Of a DNA stretch of 15,438 nt, positions 1 through 6,354 are shown piece after piece; the stretch's first letter is position 1, and each line of letters begins with the position of its first letter. The stretch comes from an uncultured Verrucomicrobiota bacterium (GTDB lineage Bacteria; Verrucomicrobiota; Kiritimatiellia; RFP12; UBA3636). Position numbers and translations under genes: made by a program. The stretch lies in assembly GCA_946534745.1 (NCBI GenBank), contig CAMNDA010000360.1, positions 1 to 15,438 on the forward strand. The letters run 5' to 3'. The notes beneath the pieces were generated by a model that was given only the letters and a program-made list of their open reading frames with translations, ran no database searches and was not told the DNA's origin.

Positions 1-449
1 GTCCCGTTGTCCAGCGAGAAGATGGACACGGAATGGAGGCCGACCTCGGCCAGCATGTCCAGGACGCGGACGAGGCAGCCGTGCGGCGCGTCGTCCGTGC
101 AGTTCACGATGACCGTCTGCTTCTTGTTCGCCTTCGCCATCTGCCCGACGAACCCGCGGAGCTGCTCGAGCGTCACGGTGCGCCGGTTCTGGTCGTTGCC
201 GAACATGTAGGCGCCGAGGCCCGGGTGCTTCGCGAAGCCCTTGATCGTGATCGACGTGGGCGGGTCCACCACATCCACCGGCGACGGGTTCGGGGCCGGG
301 CGGAGCGCCTCCAGCTGCGAGAGGATGTCCGGCTGGTTCAGGGTGACGATGAAGAAGATGAGCAGCTGGAACACGACGTCGATCATCGGCGTCATCTCCA
401 GCGTTGCCTCGTCGCCCTTGTTCTTCTTCTTTTTCTTCTGGTCGGCCAT
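1..449 (-). CDS. exbD: ExbD/TolR-family biopolymer transport protein, second copy (C-terminus cut by window edge)
   Basis: This is an inner-membrane subunit of an ExbB/ExbD proton motor. The 149 codons visible start at ATG 449 and run off the left edge without a stop. A lysine-rich cytoplasmic tail (MADQKKKKKNKG) is followed by the family signature EMTPMIDVVFQLLIFFIV at about residues 19-36. Its Asp is the proton-translocating residue of ExbD/TolR and lies in the single transmembrane helix. The rest is a periplasmic domain with a Pro-rich linker near residues 48-60. The start lies only three bases after the stop of the upstream exbD (TAG CAA ATG), so the two are almost certainly translationally coupled. 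The two ExbD copies differ strongly outside the helix, so they probably have different roles in one complex. Family identity is secure; the transported substrate is unknown. Confidence 0.93.
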   Translation of the reverse strand, partial: MADQKKKKKNKGDEATLEMTPMIDVVFQLLIFFIVTLNQPDILSQLEALRPAPNPSPVDVVDPPTSITIKGFAKHPGLGAYMFGNDQNRRTVTLEQLRGFVGQMAKANKKQTVIVNCTDDAPHGCLVRVLDMLAEVGLHSVSIFSLDNG

Positions 450-452
450 TTG

Positions 453-956
453 CTAGTTCCTCGGGCGGATGGTGGAGAGTTCCTTGTACTCCTTCTCGTG
501 GAAGCGCGACTTCTCGGTCACGGCCTCGCTGATCGCGATGAAGGTGACGCGCCCGATGCCCTCCTCGGCGCAGAGGTCCATGACCTTGCGCACGAGGCCG
601 TGCGTGGCGCGCCAGTCGCCGCGGACCCACACCTGGAAGCCGTCGCCGAACCGGGCGCGCCCGGAGCGCACGATGGTCCGCAGGTTCTCCTTGTGGATCG
701 TGATGTTGCCGACGGAGATGCGCCCCTCCGGGAACCCGGCGCGGGGCATCGCGACGTCGATCGTCACGGCCGACGTGTCCGACTGCTCGGAGGTCTTCAC
801 CTCCTGGCCGTGGTAGCCGAACTCGAGCTGGATGTTCTCGTCCTTGGTGTCGGCGATGTTGATCGTGACGATGAAGAAGATGATGAGCTGGAACACGACG
901 TCGATCATCGGCGTCATGTTCAGGTCGCACCCTTCGTTGTCTCGTTTCTTGCTCAT
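453..956 (-). CDS. exbD: ExbD/TolR-family biopolymer transport protein, first copy
   Basis: This is a 167-residue inner-membrane subunit of an ExbB/ExbD motor. The N-terminus is short and cytoplasmic (MSKKRDNEG), followed by the signature NMTPMIDVVFQLIIFFIV at about residues 13-30 with the proton-carrying Asp, then a periplasmic domain of about 130 residues. The start at 956 is supported by a good ribosome binding site (GGAGG, about 8 bases upstream). It lies 33 bases after the exbB stop and is followed at three bases by a second exbD. Tandem exbD genes behind one exbB are common in Gram-negative bacteria, where ExbD acts as a dimer; here the copies are diverged, so a heterodimer is possible (inference). 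The C-terminal part (after about residue 90) is longer and more charged than in classical ExbD. Confidence 0.95.
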   Translation of the reverse strand: MSKKRDNEGCDLNMTPMIDVVFQLIIFFIVTINIADTKDENIQLEFGYHGQEVKTSEQSDTSAVTIDVAMPRAGFPEGRISVGNITIHKENLRTIVRSGRARFGDGFQVWVRGDWRATHGLVRKVMDLCAEEGIGRVTFIAISEAVTEKSRFHEKEYKELSTIRPRN

Positions 957-989
957 GGGGAAACCTCCCGAAATTCCGGGGGCGCCCGC

Positions 990-1754
990 TTATTCGGCGA
1001 CGACCTCGACGTTGCGCAGGTCCTTGATGAGCTCCATCGTGGTGGCGGTCATCTGGAGGATGATGCGGTTGGCGCGGTTGCGGTAGAAGTAGTAGGTGCA
1101 CACGGCGGGGATGGAGGTCGTCAGACCGCCGGCCGTCGTGTAGAGCGCCTGCGAGATGTTCGTCGCGAGCAGGCCGACGTTCGGCGAGCCGGTGCCCAAG
1201 TTGCCGAACGCCATGATCATGCCTTGGACCGTTCCGAGCAGGCCGAGCTGCGGGGCGATGTTCGCGCAGACGGAGATCCACGCCAGGTGCTGCATGATGC
1301 GCTCGATCTCGAGGTCGGCCGCGGCGTCGACGGCGGAGGAGATGACGTCGAAGCCCTCCTCCACGTGGATGAAGCCCGCGGACAGGATGTTGGACATCGG
1401 GGTGGGCTCGTTCTCGCAGAACTGAAGAGCCTTCACGACGTCGCCCTCCTTCATGGCCTCCTTGACGTTGTTGACGAGCGCGTCCGGCATGATCTTGGAG
1501 GGGCGCACGAGGATGCCGCAGTCGATCGCCAGGTAGATGTAGTAGCCGAGGCACCCGAACAGCGCGAGCCAGAGGAGGGTGCCGAGCCAGCCCGAGCCGA
1601 AGAGCACGTCGTAGAACGTGGAGTGCTTGGGCTGCGCGGGCGCCTGCTGGGCCTGCGGCGCGGGGGCGAACTCGTCCTGGGCGTAGGTGGTGACCGGAGC
1701 GGCCGCGACCAGCAGGGCGGCGGCGGCGAGGGTGGCGAGGAGGGACTTTTTCAT
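990..1754 (-). CDS. exbB: ExbB/TolQ/MotA-family proton channel protein with N-terminal signal peptide
   Basis: This is the pentameric inner-membrane subunit of the ExbB/ExbD motor, 254 residues. It starts with a signal peptide (MKKSLLATLAAAALL..., likely cleaved after TYAQ) and a Pro/Gln/Ala-rich spacer, as in the longer ExbB subfamily. A first membrane segment follows (about residues 51-76). The two diagnostic helices come later: one carries IAPQLGLLGTVQGMIMAFG (about residues 165-185), the other ALYTTAGGLTTSIPAV (about 203-220). An in-frame ATG at 1823 would give 23 extra residues. I reject it because those codons translate the intergenic repeat, whereas ATG 1754 starts a textbook signal peptide. 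No Shine-Dalgarno precedes 1754; the AACC octamer array abuts the ATG. exbD follows after 33 bases. Confidence 0.95.
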   Translation of the reverse strand: MKKSLLATLAAAALLVAAAPVTTYAQDEFAPAPQAQQAPAQPKHSTFYDVLFGSGWLGTLLWLALFGCLGYYIYLAIDCGILVRPSKIMPDALVNNVKEAMKEGDVVKALQFCENEPTPMSNILSAGFIHVEEGFDVISSAVDAAADLEIERIMQHLAWISVCANIAPQLGLLGTVQGMIMAFGNLGTGSPNVGLLATNISQALYTTAGGLTTSIPAVCTYYFYRNRANRIILQMTATTMELIKDLRNVEVVAE

Positions 1755-1804
1755 GGTTGGGTGGTTGGGTTGGTTAAAGGGGTTGAAAGGTTGAAAGGTT
1801 AAAG
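1755..1804 (-). repeat. AACCNNNN octamer-repeat leader abutting the exbB start
   Basis: Read on the minus strand, six AACC tetramers are spaced 8, 8, 9, 9 and 8 bases apart. The last one touches the ATG of exbB, and the fillers are TTTC or ACCC-like. There is no Shine-Dalgarno in this leader. The array is a slightly slipped version of the perfect one at 2652-2731 and occupies the same place relative to its gene. A role as an unstructured A/C-rich initiation region is inference. Confidence 0.85.
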
Positions 1805-1812
1805 TCGGTTTG

Positions 1813-1840
1813 TCATTCAGCATTCAGCATTCAGCATTGA
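1813..1840 (-). repeat. TGAATGC heptamer repeat next to the stop of the upstream gene
   Basis: On the minus strand four 7-base units follow each other (CAATGC-like first unit, two exact TGAATGC, then TGAATGA). They start one base after the TAG of the small TPR-like gene. The unit holds both TGA and ATG, and 7 is not a multiple of 3, so three units make a closed mini-ORF (M-L-N-A-E-C-stop). The same heptamer array lies at 2743-2770. Confidence 0.85.
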
Positions 1841-1841
1841 C

Positions 1842-2651
1842 CTAGTCTCCCGAGGAGAGCCTCTTGGTCCAGGGGGAGTTGCGGTGCTGGTCGAGGAGGA
1901 GCTTGCGCATCTTCTCGGCGTAGGCGGACTGGTGGAGCTTGTCGAACATCTGCGCGGCCTTGTAGATCGCCTCGGCGCGGGCCTCGCCGGCGTCCTGGAA
2001 GAGGAAGACGACGCGGAGGTAGCCGTCCTTGAGCGCGGCCTTGGCGTCGTTCTGCGCGTCGAACATGTCGCCGCGCTTGAGGCAGGCTTGGGCGGCGACG
2101 GCGCGGTCGGCGGAGGTGGCGCCCTTGTCCAGTAGGCCCGGCAGCGAGCCGGTCTGGTTGGACTCGATGAGGGCCCTCCAGTACCACGGCGCCATCGCGG
2201 AGTCCCACGCGGCGCGGTCGTTGCCCTGGATGATCTTGCGGCAGGCGTCGACGGCGCCCTTGGCGTTGTTCTTCTTGAGGTAGATCTGGGCGATGAGCGC
2301 GCCGGCCTCGCCGTCCCACTGGAGGCGGCGGTAGCGCTCGGCGAGCGCCTGCAGGCCGGAGATCGCGGCGTCGGGCGACTGCTGCGCCTGCTGGCGGAGC
2401 TTGCCCCACTCCGGCGGCGTCTCGACCTGGAGCTTCAGGACGGCGTCGGACGGAAGGGCGCGCTCGGCGACCGTGCCGTTCGGCTGCTTCATGCCGAACA
2501 TGTACTTCTTGTCGGCGGGGAGCCAGCGGATCGTGCCCTGGTGCGTCTCGCCGTTGGAGAGCAGGACCTTGGCCTTGACGTCGGCGGCCCGGACGGACGT
2601 GGCGCAGCCGAGAAGCAGCGCGGCGAGGAGGACGAGTGGTGTCTTTTTCAT
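1842..2651 (-). CDS. exported TPR-like protein of the ExbB/ExbD operon
   Basis: This 269-residue protein has an N-terminal export signal, MKKTPLVLLAALLLGCATSV. It can be read as a lipoprotein signal (LLGC, Cys 15) or as an ordinary signal peptide cleaved after VRA; I cannot decide between them. Residues 23-75 look beta-rich (a short GTIRW...YMFGMKQPNG stretch). From about residue 80 the protein is alpha-helical with degenerate TPR-type pairs (for example AISGLQALAERYRRLQW and KGDMFDAQNDAKAALKDGY-like units). The gene sits between the large TPR gene and exbB, so a periplasmic scaffold or partner of the ExbB/ExbD motor is likely, by analogy with CpoB/YbgF beside Tol-Pal. It starts with MKK directly after an AACC octamer array, without a Shine-Dalgarno. 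No enzyme motif is visible. Confidence 0.8.
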   Translation of the reverse strand: MKKTPLVLLAALLLGCATSVRAADVKAKVLLSNGETHQGTIRWLPADKKYMFGMKQPNGTVAERALPSDAVLKLQVETPPEWGKLRQQAQQSPDAAISGLQALAERYRRLQWDGEAGALIAQIYLKKNNAKGAVDACRKIIQGNDRAAWDSAMAPWYWRALIESNQTGSLPGLLDKGATSADRAVAAQACLKRGDMFDAQNDAKAALKDGYLRVVFLFQDAGEARAEAIYKAAQMFDKLHQSAYAEKMRKLLLDQHRNSPWTKRLSSGD

Positions 2652-2731
2652 GGTTCGGTGGTTCGGTAGTTAGAGGGTTTGGTGGTTCGCAGGTTAAAAG
2701 GTTCGAAGGTTCAAAGGTTCAAAGGTTCTTG
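2652..2731 (-). repeat. Perfect 10-unit AACCNNNN octamer leader abutting the start codon
   Basis: Ten consecutive 8-base units (80 bases exactly) run into the ATG at 2651 on the minus strand. Nine begin with AACC and one with AACT. The second halves vary: TTTG twice, TTCG, TTTT, TGCG, ACCA, CTCT, ACCG and ACCG, with a first unit preceded by CAAG. The phase never slips. There is no Shine-Dalgarno between the array and the start. The comparable array before exbB has six units. Confidence 0.9.
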
Positions 2732-2742
2732 GGGTCCCGAGG

Positions 2743-2770
2743 TCATTCGGCATTCAGCATTCAGCATTCA
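2743..2770 (-). repeat. TGAATGC heptamer repeat overlapping the stop codon of the large TPR gene
   Basis: Three exact TGAATGC units plus a diverged CGAATGA unit occur in tandem on the minus strand. The first TGA of the array is the stop codon of the upstream gene. The array is followed after about a dozen bases by the octamer array at 2652-2731, so the order stop, heptamers, octamers, ATG is the same as in the gap before exbB. Confidence 0.88.
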
Positions 2771-5700
2771 CTCCTCGGCGGCGGGCTCGTCCGCGGGGGC
2801 TTCCTCCGCCGCCTCTTCGGCGGGGGCCGCCTCGGCCTCTTCGGCCGGCGCCTCCGCGTCGGGGTCGGCGACCTCCTCGACGGTCTCCTCCGCGGGGGCC
2901 GCCTCGGGCTCCTCCTTCGGGAGGTAGGCGTCCTCCGGAATCGTGGCGAGGATGGCCTCGACGTCCGGCGCGTCGCCCATGAGCTCGATCAGGGCGGAGG
3001 GCGGCATCTCCTCCTCGGCGGCGTTGATCTCGCGCGTGGCCTCGTTGAGGGCGCTGCGGACCTTGAGCATCTCCTTGGGGTCGGCGATGTCCTTGAAGAG
3101 CTTGATGTAGTGGCCGCACTCGTACTGCACGTCGGGCCAGACCGACGAGCCGTCGGAGTAGGTCTTCATCTGCATCAGCGTCTGGATGCTGCGCTGGTAG
3201 ACCTGGGCGAGCGGCTCGAGGATGTCGGCGTTCTTGGGGTTGGCGCCGAAGGTCGTGATGATGCGCTGGTAGTAGTTGGCGGAGGAGCGGAGGATGTCCT
3301 CGGCGTCGTCGGCCTTGAAGTCGACGGCCGCCTTGTACTGCTTCTCCATGATGTCGCCGTGCTGGAGCTGGAGCTCGAGCGCCGCGCGGTCGCCGCGACG
3401 GTAGGCCTTGAGCTTGGCGGAGGCGTCGTTGGCGTCCTTGAAGAGGGCGGAGCGCTTCTTCTTGTCGGGCTCGGCGACGGCGGCCTCGACGCACGCGGTG
3501 CGGAGCAGCTCCAGGACATCGGCCGTGCGATGGAAGCGGGGCGTGTCCTCGAGGAACTTCTTGAGGCGCGGGACGGCCTCCGTGTACTTCTTCTGCGCGA
3601 CGAGGATCTGCATGAGGCCCATCTCGATCATGTTGCGCAGCGCGGCGTCGTCCGGCTTCGCGCCGGCGAGCGCGGCCTGGAAGCCCTTCTCGGCGGTCTC
3701 CCACGCCTTGGCGGCGACGAGCTCCTCGGCGGCCTTCGCGAGCTGCAGCGGCGTGTACTTGCCGCCGGGCGTGGAGATCATCTCGCCGTACTTCTTGATG
3801 GCCTCGGGGCGGTAGCCCAGCTCCATGAGGGCCTTGGCCTGGAGGTAGAGGGCGTTCTTGGCCTGCTCCGACTCGGGGTAGTCCGCGGAGAGCCGGTCGA
3901 AGTACTCGCTCGCCTTCTTGGTGTTGGCCTCGGCCTCCGCCTCGTCCTCCGTCCGGATCGTGGAGTAGAGCGTGCCGAGCTGCAGGAGGACGATCGGGAC
4001 GCCCTGCGCCTTCGGGAAGAGCTCGAGGATCTTCTCGTAGTCCTTGATGGCGAGCTGCTTGTACTTCGGCAGCTGCGCCTCGGGCTGGTTCAGGGAGGAA
4101 AGGCAGAAGGCGTGGTCGAAGAGCGCGCTCTGGAGGATCTGGTCGTTGAGCTCCTTCTGCTTGGCGCTCACCTCGAACCGGGCGCGCTGCTCCTTGTCGG
4201 TGAGGCGGCGGATGAGCTTCGTGTACTCGTTGAGCATGCCGCGGACGCCGTCGTTGGCCGTCTTGAGGGCGGCGACGGCCTCCTCGACGGGATCCTTGCC
4301 CTCCTCGGAGGGCTTGGCCTCGCCGCGCCTGGCCTCGTCGTAGGCGAGCGTCGCGTCGCGCAGCGCCTGGGCGCGGAGCGTGCGGAGCGCCTTGAGGTAG
4401 GAGTACTGCGCGGTGATGAGGTCGTTGCCGGGGTTCCTCTTGTGCTCCACGCGCGCGAGGTAGTTGGAGCGGATGTTGAGCTCCTCCTCCGGGCGCCCGG
4501 TCTTGCCGTAGCAGTCGGCGAGGCGGCGCTGGGCGGGCCAGGAGACGGCGTTCTTCGTGTAGTTCTCCATCAGGAGGCGGTAGAGAGGCATCGCCTTCTC
4601 GTAGTCCTGGTCCTTGTAGAGGCGCTCGGCCTCCTGCATGACGGTGTTGGCGGCGGCGGGGTGCTCCGGATAGAGCCGGAAGAAGTCCGCGCGCGCCTGC
4701 TGGGAGAGCTCGGGCAGGTTGTGCGTCGCGTAGAAGGTCTGCAGCGAGCGGAGCTGGTCGCCCGCCAGGGTCATGCCCTCCTTCGTCGAGCGCGCGAAGC
4801 GGTCGGCGATGTAGCCCGCGACGGCGCCGGAGTAGAGCTGCCAGTACTGCTGCGCCTCCTCGTCCTCCTGCGACTCGCCGTACTCCACGGCGGCCTGGGC
4901 GAGGATGACGAGCGCCTTGATCGACTCGGGGACGACCTCCGGGAAGCTCTTCAGGACGGTCTCGTACTGCTTGATCGCCTCCTCGAACCGGTTCTGGTGG
5001 TAGAACATGTTGGCCGACTCGAACTGCTTCTTCGCGACCTGCGCCTTCTGCGCGGGGGTGGTGGAGTCCGCCACCTCGAAGCCGAGCTCGTCGAGCGCCT
5101 TGTTGATCTGCTCGTGGCGGTTCATCGCCTCGATGGCCCAGGCGTAGGACGGGTACTTGATGTAGACGTTCACGAGCTCGCGAAGCGCAAGGCCGTAGAG
5201 CTCGCCGGCCTGGTCCTCGAGCTCCATCTTCTTCTTGCGGTCGGCCTGCTCCTTGGACTGGGCCACGAGCTTGTCCGCCTCCTCCTGGTACATGACGCCC
5301 ATCAGGTAGCGCACCTCGGGGATCGGGGAGAGGCCGAGGTAGTCCTCGCCGTCCTCCTTGCCGGCCTCGATCAGGGCCTCCTCGAGCTGGACGAGCATCG
5401 GCATGTAGTCCTCGACGAGCTTCTGCGCGTCCTCGACCTTGCCCTCGATGACCTTGATGTGGGCCATGAGCGCGACGGAGCGGCCGAACCACACGTCCTG
5501 CGTCCAGAGCAGGGCCTCGATCGACTTGTTGGCGCGCGTGATGTAGCCGGCGGAGCCGCCCTTGCCGGCCTCGCTGGCGATCTTGACGAGCGTCTGCGCG
5601 TGGTCGAAGAGGACGGGGCGCTTCATGTCCGCCGGGAGGCCCGCCACCGCGAGGAGCTTCTCCAGCGCGTCGGCGGCCTCCTTGTCCTTCTTCTGGAACT

Positions 5701-6187
5701 TGAGCATCTGCGCGAACTTGTAGTAGGAGTTCACGTAGAACTCGACGATCTCCTTGGGCGGCGAGCTGCCGTACTTCTTGAAGAGGGCGTTGTAGGTTTC
5801 GAACGCCTCGTCGTAGCGGCCGCGGGCGAAGAGGTAGTCCGCCATCGTGAGCTTCATCGCCCACGTCTCGGGCGCGTCCTGGTTCGGCTCCTTGTCGATG
5901 ATCGCCTGCGCCTCGTCGAACTTGCCCAGCTGCAAGACCTGCTCGAGCATCTTGACCTTGAGCTTGGCCTTGGCCGCAGGGTACTTGGCCTGGATGTCGC
6001 GCAGGACGAGGTCCGCGTAGTCCGGGAAGCCGGCGCGGTTCAGGGCGTCGACGTACTTGAGCTCCTGGCTGAGGATCTTCGCGTCCTGGTCCGTGACGAC
6101 ATTCTGGGCGCGGACGCCGGCGGGGAGGAGCGCGGCGAGCACGGCCGCGACGAGAAGCGGAAGGGAGAGGCGGGAAGCGTTGGACAT
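2768..6187 (-). CDS. large exported tetratricopeptide-repeat protein heading the ExbB/ExbD operon
   Basis: The protein is 1139 residues. A signal peptide (SLPLLVAAVLAALLPAG, cleavage near VRAQ at about residue 28) points to the periplasm or outer membrane. Nearly all of the rest is alpha-helical TPR-like repeats spread over the length, for example RYDEAFETYNALFKKYG near residue 125, NRFEEAIKQYETVLKSFP near 400 and YEKAMPLYRLLMENY near 530. The last ~45 residues are a low-complexity Ala/Glu/Pro tail (repeated EEAPAE/EEAEAAP). I chose ATG 6187 because AGGAG lies 7 bases upstream and the signal peptide begins there; an in-frame ATG at 6235 would add 16 non-signal residues. It is the first gene of the operon, with a clear promoter at 6262-6290. 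A scaffold feeding or contacting the ExbB/ExbD motor is inferred from position only; no catalytic motif is visible. Confidence 0.88.
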   Translation of the reverse strand: MSNASRLSLPLLVAAVLAALLPAGVRAQNVVTDQDAKILSQELKYVDALNRAGFPDYADLVLRDIQAKYPAAKAKLKVKMLEQVLQLGKFDEAQAIIDKEPNQDAPETWAMKLTMADYLFARGRYDEAFETYNALFKKYGSSPPKEIVEFYVNSYYKFAQMLKFQKKDKEAADALEKLLAVAGLPADMKRPVLFDHAQTLVKIASEAGKGGSAGYITRANKSIEALLWTQDVWFGRSVALMAHIKVIEGKVEDAQKLVEDYMPMLVQLEEALIEAGKEDGEDYLGLSPIPEVRYLMGVMYQEEADKLVAQSKEQADRKKKMELEDQAGELYGLALRELVNVYIKYPSYAWAIEAMNRHEQINKALDELGFEVADSTTPAQKAQVAKKQFESANMFYHQNRFEEAIKQYETVLKSFPEVVPESIKALVILAQAAVEYGESQEDEEAQQYWQLYSGAVAGYIADRFARSTKEGMTLAGDQLRSLQTFYATHNLPELSQQARADFFRLYPEHPAAANTVMQEAERLYKDQDYEKAMPLYRLLMENYTKNAVSWPAQRRLADCYGKTGRPEEELNIRSNYLARVEHKRNPGNDLITAQYSYLKALRTLRAQALRDATLAYDEARRGEAKPSEEGKDPVEEAVAALKTANDGVRGMLNEYTKLIRRLTDKEQRARFEVSAKQKELNDQILQSALFDHAFCLSSLNQPEAQLPKYKQLAIKDYEKILELFPKAQGVPIVLLQLGTLYSTIRTEDEAEAEANTKKASEYFDRLSADYPESEQAKNALYLQAKALMELGYRPEAIKKYGEMISTPGGKYTPLQLAKAAEELVAAKAWETAEKGFQAALAGAKPDDAALRNMIEMGLMQILVAQKKYTEAVPRLKKFLEDTPRFHRTADVLELLRTACVEAAVAEPDKKKRSALFKDANDASAKLKAYRRGDRAALELQLQHGDIMEKQYKAAVDFKADDAEDILRSSANYYQRIITTFGANPKNADILEPLAQVYQRSIQTLMQMKTYSDGSSVWPDVQYECGHYIKLFKDIADPKEMLKVRSALNEATREINAAEEEMPPSALIELMGDAPDVEAILATIPEDAYLPKEEPEAAPAEETVEEVADPDAEAPAEEAEAAPAEEAAEEAPADEPAAEE

Positions 6188-6261
6188 GCGGACTCCTGTG
6201 CGAAAGGGGCTTGGCTGCGGGCGCCCCGGCGGCACGCCGCGGGAAACCCGAAAACGGCGCT

Positions 6262-6290
6262 ATTGTAGCAGAAGGGCGCCGCGCGCGCAA
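6262..6290 (-). promoter_or_regulatory. Promoter of the TPR-exbB-exbD-exbD operon
   Basis: On the minus strand a -35 box TTGCGC (6290-6285) and a -10 box TACAAT (6267-6262) are separated by 17 bases, with an extended -10 (TGC just before TACAAT). The predicted start of transcription is near 6255, which gives a leader of about 70 bases ending in an AGGAG ribosome binding site. It lies back to back with the mnmA promoter, with 26 bases between the two -35 boxes. Confidence 0.72.
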
Positions 6291-6316
6291 GGGGCGTTTC
6301 GCGCCCGGCCGCGCGC

Positions 6317-6346
6317 TTGCCGCGGAAGGCGGCGGCGTGGTAGACT
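6317..6346 (+). promoter_or_regulatory. Promoter of mnmA, giving a probably leaderless mRNA
   Basis: The -35 box TTGCCG (6317-6322), an 18-base spacer and the -10 box TAGACT (6341-6346, preceded by TGG, an extended -10) end only 8 bases before the GTG start at 6355. Transcription would therefore begin at or within a base or two of the start codon, and no Shine-Dalgarno is present. Confidence 0.65.
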
Positions 6347-6354
6347 CCGGCGCC

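Noticed and set aside
33..1802. 589-codon plus-strand open frame over the exb genes
   Set aside because: It is antisense to exbD, exbD and exbB, whose motifs are unmistakable; the translation is His/Asp/Arg/Val-rich without family features.
1755..2770. CRISPR-like array from the regular repeats
   Set aside because: The units are 7-8 bases with no spacers, lie in operon gaps and have no cas genes nearby.
2636..6268. Very long plus-strand open frame (about 1210 codons), and a similar minus-strand one in another frame (2754-6446)
   Set aside because: Both are shadows of the TPR gene: high GC suppresses stops. Their translations are low-complexity Leu/Val/Arg-rich or Arg/Pro-rich, while 2768-6187 has a signal peptide, a ribosome binding site and TPR repeats.
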